DNA of 16,106 nucleotides from JBGAQP01 sp044220635. GTDB taxonomy: Bacteria; Pseudomonadota; Gammaproteobacteria; Burkholderiales; Usitatibacteraceae. The stretch covers positions 1-16,106 of the forward strand of contig JBGAQP010000042.1 of NCBI GenBank assembly GCA_044220635.1, written 5' to 3'. The translations under genes and the position numbers were made by a program. The notes beneath the pieces are model-generated. The model ran no database searches, was not told the DNA's origin, and worked only from the letters and a program-made list of their open reading frames with translations. Shown one piece after another: positions 1 to 7,653 of this stretch. Position 1 is the stretch's first letter; the number at the start of each line of letters is the position of its first letter.

Positions 1-801
1 CCCGCCGGCGCGCAGGGCGCCGGCGCCCATGAAGAGCACGACGACGAACGCCGCGATCGCCGCGATCGCGCCGAAGGCGACGCTGCCGAACAGGAACCAG
101 GCCGCGAGGCCCGTCGCGCCGGAAGTGAGGCTCGCGCCGAGGAACCGCCCGAGGAGCGAGCGCAGGATCCCGCCCACGATCGGCACGGCGAAGAAGGCGA
201 GCCAGAAGAAATTCTCGAGCGACGCGCCCGAGAACCCCTGCGAAACGCCGCCGGGCTTGGGAAGGGGCAACGCCTCTGCCGCGATCGCCTGCAGGATCGC
301 GTCCACGCCGGCCTCGATTCCCCCCGCGAAGTCCCCCGTGCGAAAGCGCGGCGCCACGCGATCGGCGACGATGCGCTTGGAGAGCGCGTCGGTGAGCACG
401 CCCTGCACGCCCCGCCCCGTGTGGATGCGCATCCGGCGGTCCTGCTTCGCGATCACGAAGAGGACGCCGTCGTCCACGCCGGCGCGACCGAGCTTCCACT
501 CGTCGGTGACGCGGGTGGCGAACTCCTCGATCGTCTCCGTTCCGAGCGTCGGGACGAGGAGCACCGCGACCTGGGCTCCGCGCAGCCGCTCGGCATCGGC
601 GAGCTTCGAGGCGATCCGCGCCCGCTCGACCTCGCCCAGCGTCCCGGTCAGGTCGACCACGCGACCCGTGAGCTTCGGGACGGCGATCGGCTCCGCGGGA
701 TCGGCCGCGCCCGCCGCGAGACCTGCGAGGAGCACGACCGCCGCGGCAAGCGCCGCGAGCCACGCGGCCGGTCCCCGCCGCGGCGAGGACGACGCACTCA
801 T
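1..801 (-). CDS. TPM-domain (YgcG-like) exported membrane protein, 3' end outside window
   Basis: Reading the minus strand from the ATG at 799-801 gives 267 codons without a stop up to the left edge, so the C-terminus is missing. Residues 1-33 form a signal peptide with a likely cleavage after Ala-Gly-Ala. Residues 45-170 fit the TPM domain: VDLTGTLGEVER, the IEEFATRVTDEWKLG stretch, DDGVLFVIAKQDRRMRI, GRGVQGVLTD and FRTGDFAGGIEAG. Hydrophobic segments at about 198-213 and 231-260 anchor it in the inner membrane, so the TPM domain should face the periplasm. TPM proteins have been linked to phosphatase activity and to photosystem II repair in plants; the bacterial role is not established. The ATG follows the lemA stop directly (TAG-ATG), so the two are co-transcribed and probably translationally coupled. 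lemA-TPM pairs are a familiar arrangement in proteobacteria. Confidence 0.88.
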   Translation of the reverse strand, partial: MSASSSPRRGPAAWLAALAAAVVLLAGLAAGAADPAEPIAVPKLTGRVVDLTGTLGEVERARIASKLADAERLRGAQVAVLLVPTLGTETIEEFATRVTDEWKLGRAGVDDGVLFVIAKQDRRMRIHTGRGVQGVLTDALSKRIVADRVAPRFRTGDFAGGIEAGVDAILQAIAAEALPLPKPGGVSQGFSGASLENFFWLAFFAVPIVGGILRSLLGRFLGASLTSGATGLAAWFLFGSVAFGAIAAIAAFVVVLFMGAGALRAGG

Positions 802-1395
802 CTACTTCTTGCCGAAATCGACCTTCGGCGGCTCGGCGATCGCCTTCTCGTTGTCGACGGTGAAGGCGGCCTTCTCCTTGTAGCCGAAGAGCATCGCCGT
901 CAGGTTGGTCGGAAACTGGCGCGCGAGGATGTTGTAGTCCTGGACGGCCTTGATGTAGCGGTTCCGTGCCGTGGTGATTCGGTTCTCCGTGCCCTCGAGC
1001 TGCGCCTGAAGGTCGCGGAAGTTGGCGTCGCTCTTGAGCTGCGGGTAGTTCTCGGCGACCACGAGCAGGCGCGAGAGCGCGCTCGACAGCTCGCCCTGCG
1101 CCGCCTGGAAGTTGCGGACGGCCTGCGGGTCGTTGAGCGCCTCGGGCGTCATCTGGATCGAGCCCACTTTCGAGCGCGCGTTGGTCACGCCGAGGAGGAC
1201 GTCCTTCTCCTGCGCCGCGAAGCCCTGCACGGTCGCCACGAGGTTCGGGATGAGGTCGGCGCGGCGCTTGTACTGGTTGAGCACCTCGGACCAGGCGGCT
1301 TTCGCCTGCTCGTCCCGGGTCTGGAAATCGTTGTAGCCGCAACCGGACAGGGAAAGCGCCCCCGCGAGGGCGGCGACCGTCAGCAGCTTGCGCAT
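802..1395 (-). CDS. lemA: LemA family lipoprotein
   Basis: 197 residues. The start chosen is the ATG at 1393-1395, because it opens a lipoprotein signal peptide with lipobox L-S-G-C (Cys19) and has the SD-like GAAGGATC about 8 nt upstream; a longer reading to 1461 would bury the signal. The mature part is the helical LemA fold: WSEVLNQYKRRADLIPNLV, then the coiled region around LSRLLVVAENYPQLKSD and NFRDLQAQLEGTENRI. The family tail RQFPTNLTAMLFGY is followed by a charged end. LemA proteins are membrane-tethered helical-bundle proteins of uncertain function that usually sit next to TPM-domain or peptidase genes. The TPM gene follows without a gap. A possible promoter lies at 1433-1461. The assignment is firm; the function is not known. 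Confidence 0.93.
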   Translation of the reverse strand: MRKLLTVAALAGALSLSGCGYNDFQTRDEQAKAAWSEVLNQYKRRADLIPNLVATVQGFAAQEKDVLLGVTNARSKVGSIQMTPEALNDPQAVRNFQAAQGELSSALSRLLVVAENYPQLKSDANFRDLQAQLEGTENRITTARNRYIKAVQDYNILARQFPTNLTAMLFGYKEKAAFTVDNEKAIAEPPKVDFGKK

Positions 1396-1432
1396 GAGTG
1401 GGATCCTTCGCAGGTGTGTGGGGACAGCCCGG

Positions 1433-1461
1433 ATCATGGGGACGGATCGCCCCCAGTTCAA
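1433..1461 (-). promoter_or_regulatory. Candidate sigma-70 promoter for lemA-TPM
   Basis: On the minus strand, TTGAAC (1456-1461) and CATGAT (1433-1438) are separated by exactly 17 nt, each matching four of six sigma-70 consensus bases. A start about 7 nt downstream would give a leader of roughly 30 nt to the lemA ATG. Placement and spacing are good but the hexamers are only moderate, so this is a candidate. Confidence 0.4.
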
Positions 1462-1480
1462 GGCGGCGGAGTCGGGATGC

Positions 1481-1486
1481 TATTCT
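1481..1486 (+). promoter_or_regulatory. Candidate extended -10 element for the four-cysteine exported protein
   Basis: TATTCT at 1481-1486 is preceded by TGC, giving a TGn extended -10 (TGCTATTCT). No good -35 is seen; TTCAAG lies 18 nt upstream and matches weakly. Initiation about 7 nt downstream would leave a short leader to the ATG at 1516. Confidence 0.33.
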
Positions 1487-1515
1487 GGCCGGCCCCCACC
1501 CCGAAGGATCCCGTG

Positions 1516-2241
1516 ATGCGCCGCCTCTGGCTCGTTCCCCTGCTCCTCGCCGCCATTCCGGCCCGGGCCTTCGGCCCCGAGGTCGAGGAACTCCTGGTGC
1601 TCGACCGCAAGCTCGCGCCGGAGCGCTGCGAGAAGCAGCGCGATTCGCTCGAGCTCCTGATCGCCAGTGGCGCGGGCAACGCCGCCCGGGCCGCGGAAAT
1701 CGAGAAGCGGATGAAGGCGCCGCGAAACGCGGAGCGCGAGGCCCTCGCCAAGCGCCACAATGCGCTCCTCTCGGGGCGCAGCTTCTCGGAGGCCGAGCGC
1801 AACGCCCTCGTGCAGTCCCGGACCCGCGAGGACGCGTTCTGTCCCTGGGGCAAGGAGGACGTGCCCCCGCAGATCCCGCCCGCGAAGAGCCACGCGGAAG
1901 CGCGCGAGTACGCCCTCGTCTTCGCGCCGCGGCTGCTCGCGAACTGGCGCCAGTGCGAGATTTTCTTCCCCGATCGCAAGGGCCAGCTCGAGGCGGCGTG
2001 GAAGGCCTCGGTGCTTTCCCGCCTCGACCTGCCCGAGCTCCAGCGCAGCGCGGACTCGGTGCGCGCCTGGCTGAAGGATGGCGTGGGCCCCATTCCCCCG
2101 GACTCGAAGCTCGGGCGCGACCTGCGTGACCCGCAGAAATCGAAGGGACAGACGGATTTCTGCAATCGCCTGCCCGCCGACCTCAAGCGGATCGAGGCCG
2201 CGCTTCCGGCGGACTTCGTCGCGAAGACCCGCAAGCGCTGA
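1516..2241 (+). CDS. Exported four-cysteine protein of unknown function
   Basis: 241 residues; I do not recognise the family. The ATG at 1516 opens a clean Sec signal peptide (MRRLWLVPLLLAAIPARA, cleavage after ARA) and has GAAGGATC just upstream. The frame is open much further upstream, but only because it runs antisense to lemA. The mature protein is highly charged and probably helical: Lys/Arg/Glu-rich around 55-105, then a Pro-rich stretch KEDVPPQIPPAKSH. Four cysteines (38, 109, 147, 216) could make two disulfides in the periplasm. No catalytic motif or later membrane segment is visible. It is divergent from lemA and convergent with the uracil-DNA glycosylase gene, whose stop lies 9 nt from its own. 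It may therefore be a single-gene transcript. Confidence 0.78.
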   Translation: MRRLWLVPLLLAAIPARAFGPEVEELLVLDRKLAPERCEKQRDSLELLIASGAGNAARAAEIEKRMKAPRNAEREALAKRHNALLSGRSFSEAERNALVQSRTREDAFCPWGKEDVPPQIPPAKSHAEAREYALVFAPRLLANWRQCEIFFPDRKGQLEAAWKASVLSRLDLPELQRSADSVRAWLKDGVGPIPPDSKLGRDLRDPQKSKGQTDFCNRLPADLKRIEAALPADFVAKTRKR

Positions 2242-2250
2242 GGCGCCCGC

Positions 2251-3042
2251 TCAGCCGGGGATCGCCGCGAACGTCCTGCGGGCGAAGAGGAGGTCCTCCC
2301 AGGCTTTCGCCTTGTCCGGAAGGTTTCGCAGCAGGTAGGCCGGATGGTAGGTGATCACGAGCGGCGTGCCGCGGTAGGCATGCACCTTCCCGCGAAGGCT
2401 GGCGAGGCTCGCTTCGGTCGCGAGCAGGCGAACCGCCGCGGTCTTGCCGAGGGCGACGATCAGCCTCGGGCGGATCAGCTCGATCTGCCGGTCGAGATAG
2501 GGCGCGCAGGCCGCCGCCTCCTCCGCCGAGGGCGTGCGGTTTCCCGGCGGGCGGCATTTCACGACGTTCGCGATGTACACCTCGCGGCCGCGCGCCAGCC
2601 CGATCGCGGCGAGCATGTTGTCGAGGAGCTTGCCCGCCTGGCCCACGAAGGGCTCGCCCTGCCGGTCCTCGTCGGCGCCGGGGCCCTCCCCCACGAAAAG
2701 CCAGGGCGCGGATTCGTTGCCGACGCCGAAGACCGCCTGCTGGCGCTGCTCGCACAGGCCGCACTTCCGGCATGCGCTCACGGCTGCGCGCAGCTCTTCC
2801 CAGCCCATCGACGACTCGGGTCCCCCGGAGGCGCCGGGCCCGGGCGCGGTTCGCGCGATGGCGGCTCCCGATTCCGATGCCGGCCCGGCGATCGGTCGAC
2901 GGGCGGGTTCGGTTTTCCTCGCCGGAGGTTCGCGCGCCGCAGGGACCTCGGCCGGCGGCGCAGGGGCGCTGCTCGCATCCGCCAGGCCGTAGAGCCTCGC
3001 CACCGGCAGGAGCTCGAGCTCCTTCAGGATGCGTTCGTCCAT
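2251..3042 (-). CDS. Family 4 uracil-DNA glycosylase (iron-sulfur)
   Basis: 263 residues. Removes uracil from DNA, the first step of base-excision repair after cytosine deamination or dUTP misincorporation. Residues 1-20 are a short helical head, 24-76 an Ala/Pro/Arg-rich linker, and 80-263 the catalytic domain. Visible motifs: four candidate 4Fe-4S ligands C91-x2-C94, C163 and C179, with the 16-residue spacing of the last pair typical of the family; motif A GEGPGADEDRQGEPFVG at 118-134; VKCRPPGNRTP; and motif B HPAYLLR with His233. The ATG at 3040-3042 lies 6 nt after the rimI stop, so it is the last gene of the tsaB-rimI-udg operon. A third cysteine, C97, is extra. The assignment is firm. 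The long disordered linker is the only oddity. Confidence 0.95.
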   Translation of the reverse strand: MDERILKELELLPVARLYGLADASSAPAPPAEVPAAREPPARKTEPARRPIAGPASESGAAIARTAPGPGASGGPESSMGWEELRAAVSACRKCGLCEQRQQAVFGVGNESAPWLFVGEGPGADEDRQGEPFVGQAGKLLDNMLAAIGLARGREVYIANVVKCRPPGNRTPSAEEAAACAPYLDRQIELIRPRLIVALGKTAAVRLLATEASLASLRGKVHAYRGTPLVITYHPAYLLRNLPDKAKAWEDLLFARRTFAAIPG

Positions 3043-3048
3043 GGCGCC

Positions 3049-3510
3049 TCAGAGAGTGAGTCCGAGGAAGAGCGCGTCCTCGCGCCCCGAGCGGGCGGGG
3101 TAGTAGTCCGGCCGGATCGCGATCTGGTGGAACCCGCGCCTGCGGTAGAGGTGCCGCGCGACGGCGTTCGAGGGCCGCACCTCGAGATAGACGATCTGGC
3201 AGCCCGCGCCTTTCGCCACGCCGATCATGTGGTCGAGGAACGAGCGGCCGATCCCCTGCCGGTGCCAGGCCGAATCCACCGCGATGTTGAGCAGGTGCGC
3301 TTCGTCGAGCGCGATCATGAGCACCGCGTAGCCGATCAACCGCTCGCCGTGGCAGGCCACCCAGCAGTCGTAGCCCGCGGCGAGTGAATCGCGGAAGTTG
3401 CCCGCGCTCCACGGGAATTCGTAGAGATCGCGTTCGAGCGCCGCCACGGGCAACACGTCGACGACCCGCATGCGCCGGTAATGCAGCTGCGGCAGGGGGA
3501 CTGCACTCAC
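3049..3510 (-). CDS. rimI: Ribosomal-protein S18-alanine N-acetyltransferase (RimI, GNAT family)
   Basis: 153 residues from a GTG at 3508-3510 that overlaps the tsaB TGA as GTGA. The frame is open much further upstream, but that part lies over tsaB. The GTG start gives the usual RimI length, and GAGGAAAGG lies a little upstream as a possible SD. GNAT features: FPWSAGNFRDSL near residues 32-43, the acetyl-CoA loop HRQGIGRSF (83-91), YLEVRPSNAVARHLYRRRGF (108-127) with the conserved Glu and Tyr, and the family tail with RPDYYP and EDALFLGLTL. RimI acetylates the N-terminal alanine of ribosomal protein S18 in E. coli and is commonly encoded beside tsaB. Other GNAT substrates cannot be excluded, but context and the tail motif favour RimI. 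Confidence 0.92.
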   Translation of the reverse strand: MSAVPLPQLHYRRMRVVDVLPVAALERDLYEFPWSAGNFRDSLAAGYDCWVACHGERLIGYAVLMIALDEAHLLNIAVDSAWHRQGIGRSFLDHMIGVAKGAGCQIVYLEVRPSNAVARHLYRRRGFHQIAIRPDYYPARSGREDALFLGLTL

Positions 3511-4187
3511 CGTTTCGCCAGCCTTTCCTCGGTCGTCAGGGCGACCTTGTCCCGCAAGTATAGGGGGGCCGCGTGCTCGGCCGCGACCGCCGCCCCGCGA
3601 AGGAAGAGCCTTGCCGCGAGGCGCGCCACGGCACCGGCGCGCGGCAGGTCGTTCTCGATGCGCATCGTCACCGGAGCGCGGTAGGCCTCCCGCAGCCAGT
3701 CGAAGCGGTCGAAGCCGCTGCCCGTGGCCGCCCAGCTTCGCCCCGGGAGCGGGGGCAGCGATGCGGGATCGGCCAGGCGGGGGGCGATCACCTCGTCCCA
3801 GTGGCCGCCCGAGCGCGCATAGGCGGCCAGGTAGGCCTCGCCCATGCGGGCGTCGAGGGCGGCGATGACGCGGCTCTCGTTGGACTGCTCTGCGAGGGCG
3901 AGCAACGAAGGAACCGGGACGACGGGCCGGGCGGCCGCGAAGGCCAGTCCCTGGACCACCCCGCAGGCGATGCGGATCCCGGTGAACGATCCCGGGCCCT
4001 GCCCGAAGGCGAAAGCGTCCATCCCGGCGGGCTTCAGCCCGGAGCGCTCGAGGAGACGCCGGATCATCGGCATCAGGAGCTCGAAATGCCGGTTCTCCGC
4101 AGGGGCTTCCTCCAGGAACAGGTCGTTGCCCCGCAGGATCGCGGCCGAGCACAGCTCGGTGGAGGTTTCGATGGCGAGCAGCTTCAC
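3507..4187 (-). CDS. tsaB: tRNA threonylcarbamoyladenosine biosynthesis protein TsaB
   Basis: 226 residues from the GTG at 4185-4187. That start gives the family N-terminus (M/V)KLLAIETSTELCSAAIL. A TTG at 4238 in frame would add 17 residues reading through a TATAAT sequence and is unlikely. The ASKHA-type fold is shown by LAIETST near residue 4 and by GQGPGSFTGIRIACG at about 62-76, followed by GLAFAAARPVVPVPSL. TsaB is the non-catalytic partner that bridges TsaD and TsaE in making t6A at position 37 of ANN-decoding tRNAs in the cytoplasm. First gene of the operon with rimI (4-bp overlap) and the glycosylase. No convincing SD precedes the GTG. A strong promoter lies at 4248-4275. Confidence 0.94.
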   Translation of the reverse strand: MKLLAIETSTELCSAAILRGNDLFLEEAPAENRHFELLMPMIRRLLERSGLKPAGMDAFAFGQGPGSFTGIRIACGVVQGLAFAAARPVVPVPSLLALAEQSNESRVIAALDARMGEAYLAAYARSGGHWDEVIAPRLADPASLPPLPGRSWAATGSGFDRFDWLREAYRAPVTMRIENDLPRAGAVARLAARLFLRGAAVAAEHAAPLYLRDKVALTTEERLAKR

Positions 4188-4214
4188 GGGCCGATGGCGG
4201 TTGCGGACCGCGCC

Positions 4215-4220
4215 ATTATA
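4215..4220 (-). promoter_or_regulatory. Second TATAAT -10-like element before tsaB
   Basis: A perfect TATAAT on the minus strand (context GGGTATAATGGCG) lies 27 nt upstream of the tsaB GTG. No acceptable -35 occurs at 15-19 nt and there is no TGn extension, so it could be a weaker proximal promoter or chance. Confidence 0.3.
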
Positions 4221-4247
4221 CCCGAGGCGTAGGTTCAATCTCTATTG

Positions 4248-4275
4248 ATTATATTCTTATTATTCAAATTGTTAA
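4248..4275 (-). promoter_or_regulatory. Near-consensus sigma-70 promoter of the tsaB operon
   Basis: On the minus strand, TTAACA (4270-4275, five of six consensus bases) and TATAAT (4248-4253, six of six) are separated by 16 nt, within an AT-rich island. Initiation near 4241 would give a leader of about 54 nt to the tsaB GTG. The -35 sits inside the 10-bp palindrome TTGTTAACAA at 4269-4278, which could serve as an operator. This is the best promoter match I found in the window. Confidence 0.65.
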
Positions 4276-4282
4276 CAAACAT

Positions 4283-4303
4283 ACCTCATGTTGTTTATGA
4301 GGT
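4283..4303 (-). terminator. Hairpin at the end of the DUF1501 gene, weak terminator candidate
   Basis: ACCTCAT (4283-4289) and ATGAGGT (4297-4303) form a perfect 7-bp stem around a 7-nt loop. The last base of the arm is part of the DUF1501 stop codon (4303-4305). On the minus strand the stem is followed by ATGTTTGTTAAC, which is T-rich but not a true T-run. It may slow or end transcription of the upstream operon before the tsaB promoter. Confidence 0.35.
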
Positions 4304-5463
4304 CAGCTCGGCGAACCCAGGAAGCCCAGCGATGGGTATTGGCCTCCCAGGACGGACCGCGAATCGACCTGCCACCAGCGTTCGAGCAAGGTCGCGTAGT
4401 AGCTTCGGAAATCCACCGCGAACGGCAGGTTTCCGTTGCCGTCGAGGCGGTCGAGACGCGGCGGCTCCCCGTGGAGGCCGCCCTTCACCCGGCCGCCGAG
4501 GACGAGATGCGCGTTCGCCGTTCCGTGGTCGGTGCCCCCGCTCTGGTTCGCGGCGGGTCTGCGGCCGAACTCCGAGTAGGTCGCGACCACCGTGGACTCC
4601 CACCGGCCGATCTCGACCAGGGCGGAGCGCAGGGCCGCGAGCCCTTCCCCGAGGCTCCGCAGGAGATTGGCGTGCCGGACCGTCTGGTTGGCGTGCGTGT
4701 CGAAACCGTCGAGCGTCACCCGGATCGCGGCGATGCCCGCGGGATTGGCGGCGAGTTGCGCGGCGGTGCGGATCGCATTGCCGAAGGGGCCCGAGGGAAA
4801 CGCCGTGCGGAAGGCGTGCGCCGCGGTGAGCCGCTCGGCGGATTTAAGGATCTCGCGCTCCACCCGCAGGATGTGGGCGAGCGCGGCGTTGCGGCTCTCG
4901 CCTTCGGCGCGGACCAGGCGGGCGCTGCGCAGGAATTGCGCGGGATCGGTGAGCGCGATCGCGCGCGAAGCGCCGGCGAGCGGCCCCATGTCCGCGGCGC
5001 CGACGACGACCCCGTCGGCGGCGAAGCCCGGCGGCGAGGGCGAGCGCGTGAACGCTCGCGAGAGCCATCCCGTCTCGAGGTATTCGTCGCTGCGGGAGGC
5101 CGTGTCCCAGATCTCGATCGAGCGGAAGTGCGAGAGGTTCGGGTCGGGGTAGCCCAGCCCCTGGACCACCGCCAGCTCGCCCGCGGCCCACAGGGGAACG
5201 AGCTTCTCGAGCGCCGGATTCAGCGCCACGGATGGCGTGAGTTGCGCCAGGGTGTCGCGCTCGAGGGCGAGCCGCGGGCGCAGCTTCGCGTAGAGCGGAT
5301 CGGCGTAGGGCACGACCGTGTTCAGGCCGTCGTTTCCGCCTTTGAGCTCCACGAGGACGAGGAGGTCTCGGGCCGCGGGATCGCTCGCCCCGCGGACCGT
5401 TGGTGCGAACGCGCCGACCAGGAGGCCCGACACCGAGGCGCGAAGGAAATCGCGGCGTTCCAT
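4303..5463 (-). CDS. DUF1501 family protein, Tat-exported
   Basis: 386 residues. The N-terminus MERRDFLRASVSGLLVGAF is a twin-arginine signal (RRDFLR), so the protein is probably exported folded, perhaps with a metal cofactor. DUF1501 signatures: LVELKGGNDGLNTVVPY (about 37-53), the LSHFRSIEIWDTASRSDEYL region, and TYSEFGRR followed by SGGTDHGTANAHLVLGG near residue 300. The family is distantly related to alkaline phosphatase/sulfatase-like proteins, but no reaction is established. It follows the DUF1800 gene after 8 nt with only a weak TAGGG SD and is the last gene of the EF-hand-DUF1800-DUF1501 operon. DUF1501 next to DUF1800 is a recurring pairing across bacteria, implying joint action outside the cytoplasm. 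Confidence 0.93.
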   Translation of the reverse strand: MERRDFLRASVSGLLVGAFAPTVRGASDPAARDLLVLVELKGGNDGLNTVVPYADPLYAKLRPRLALERDTLAQLTPSVALNPALEKLVPLWAAGELAVVQGLGYPDPNLSHFRSIEIWDTASRSDEYLETGWLSRAFTRSPSPPGFAADGVVVGAADMGPLAGASRAIALTDPAQFLRSARLVRAEGESRNAALAHILRVEREILKSAERLTAAHAFRTAFPSGPFGNAIRTAAQLAANPAGIAAIRVTLDGFDTHANQTVRHANLLRSLGEGLAALRSALVEIGRWESTVVATYSEFGRRPAANQSGGTDHGTANAHLVLGGRVKGGLHGEPPRLDRLDGNGNLPFAVDFRSYYATLLERWWQVDSRSVLGGQYPSLGFLGSPS

Positions 5464-5471
5464 GGCGGGCC

Positions 5472-6953
<1,482 letters not shown>

Positions 6954-6956
6954 GCC

Positions 6957-7481
6957 TTACAGGCGGCCCTGGCGGCCCCGGCCGCGGGCGGCCGAGAGCT
7001 CTTCGGTTGAGAGCTGTCCGTCCTTGTTCGCGTCGATCGCGTCGAAGCGCGCCGCGAGTCCCGGTGCTCCCGACTCGGCCTCGGCGCGGCTCAGCTGGCC
7101 GTCGCCATTGGTGTCGAGCTGCTTGAAGTGCTCGGCGCGGCGCGACTGGTGCTGCGCGATGCGCTCGGCCCGGTGGGCCTCGAGTTCCGCGAGGCTCACC
7201 TGCCCGTCCTTGTTCGCGTCGAGCGTGTCGAAGTTCTCGGCCAGGCGCGGCAAGGCGGCCGCCTCGCTGCGGCTGATGAAGCCGTCGGCGTTGGTGTCCG
7301 CCGCCTTGATGCGCTCGAGCATGTGGGCGCCTCGGCCGCCCCAGGCCCCGGGGCCGCCGGCGCCGCAGGCCTGGGCCGTGCCGGGACCGCAGTTCGGGCC
7401 GCCGGGACCGCCCGGGAAGGCATTCGCGGCGAGCGCCGCCGCGGCGAAACCGGCTGCAATCAGGGTTTTCGTGAATCTCAT
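6957..7481 (-). CDS. Exported EF-hand calcium-binding protein (four hands)
   Basis: 174 residues from the ATG at 7479-7481, which has GAGGAG (7492-7497) 10 nt upstream and opens the signal peptide MRFTKTLIAAGFAAAALAANA. A Gly/Pro-rich linker with two Cys (22-52) leads to four canonical EF-hand loops: DTNADGFISRSE (62-73), DANKDGQVSLAE (88-99), DTNGDGQLSRAE (123-134) and DANKDGQLSTEE (151-162). All keep D1, N3, D5, G6 and E12, so calcium binding in the periplasm is expected. The C-terminus is basic (GRGRQGRL). First gene of the operon with DUF1800 and DUF1501, and divergent from ompR. It may give calcium dependence to the exported partners or buffer calcium at the envelope; that role is inferred. 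Confidence 0.92.
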   Translation of the reverse strand: MRFTKTLIAAGFAAAALAANAFPGGPGGPNCGPGTAQACGAGGPGAWGGRGAHMLERIKAADTNADGFISRSEAAALPRLAENFDTLDANKDGQVSLAELEAHRAERIAQHQSRRAEHFKQLDTNGDGQLSRAEAESGAPGLAARFDAIDANKDGQLSTEELSAARGRGRQGRL

Positions 7482-7490
7482 GGTACGCGT

Positions 7491-7498
7491 GCTCCTCT
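7491..7498 (-). promoter_or_regulatory. Ribosome binding site of the EF-hand gene
   Basis: AGAGGAGC on the minus strand, with GAGGAG 10 nt from the ATG. It decides the start at 7481 against an in-frame ATG at 7553, which lacks an SD and would place 24 residues before the signal peptide. Confidence 0.6.
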
Positions 7499-7585
7499 GC
7501 TGGGTTGCGTGGGTGGAGCCCCTCATGGGCCCCGCGGGTTTCGTTTCGGGCATTCCGTGATGGAGAGCCTATTCCTTCGAACGCG

Positions 7586-7599
7586 CGAAACCTGTTTCG
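7586..7599. promoter_or_regulatory. 14-bp dyad CGAAAC-CT-GTTTCG, possible operator
   Basis: Perfect 6-bp arms around a 2-bp centre, lying about 105 nt upstream of the EF-hand ATG and just beyond the OmpR-like site at 7612-7629. The size suits a dimeric regulator. No regulator can be named. Confidence 0.3.
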
Positions 7600-7611
7600 G
7601 CTCACCCCGCG

Positions 7612-7629
7612 CGAGTAACCGGATGTAAG
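7612..7629 (-). promoter_or_regulatory. OmpR-like tandem half-sites facing the EF-hand operon
   Basis: On the minus strand, CTTACATC (7622-7629) and GTTACTCG (7612-7619) are spaced exactly 10 nt apart, start to start, the helical-turn spacing used by OmpR-family dimers. The core TTACATCCGGTTAC resembles the pair at 7654-7671 in 11 of 14 positions, and points towards the EF-hand gene. Confidence 0.5.
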
Positions 7630-7652
7630 CGCCGGGGCGCTTTCCCGGCGCT
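7628..7652. repeat. 9-bp inverted repeat between the two OmpR-like sites
   Basis: AGCGCCGGG (7628-7636) and CCCGGCGCT (7644-7652) are exact reverse complements around the 7-nt spacer GCGCTTT. A short T-run is inside the loop rather than after the stem, so it does not look like an intrinsic terminator. Confidence 0.6.
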
Positions 7653-7653
7653 G

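Larger units (their letters stand above)
1400..1512. repeat. 11-bp inverted repeat containing both divergent ribosome binding sites
   Basis: GGGATCCTTCG at 1400-1410 is the exact reverse complement of CGAAGGATCCC at 1502-1512. The arms flank the divergent promoter region. Each arm carries the GAAGGAT Shine-Dalgarno-like sequence of the gene it precedes: lemA on the minus strand (4 nt from arm to ATG) and the exported protein on the plus strand (3 nt from arm to ATG). Confidence 0.6.

Noticed and set aside
421..1515. Plus-strand open frame upstream of the four-cysteine protein, giving a 606-residue product
   Set aside because: It runs antisense to lemA and the TPM gene. The signal peptide and SD place the real start at 1516.
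7628..7652. Inverted repeat as an intrinsic terminator
   Set aside because: It lies between two divergent genes rather than after one, and no T-run follows either arm.
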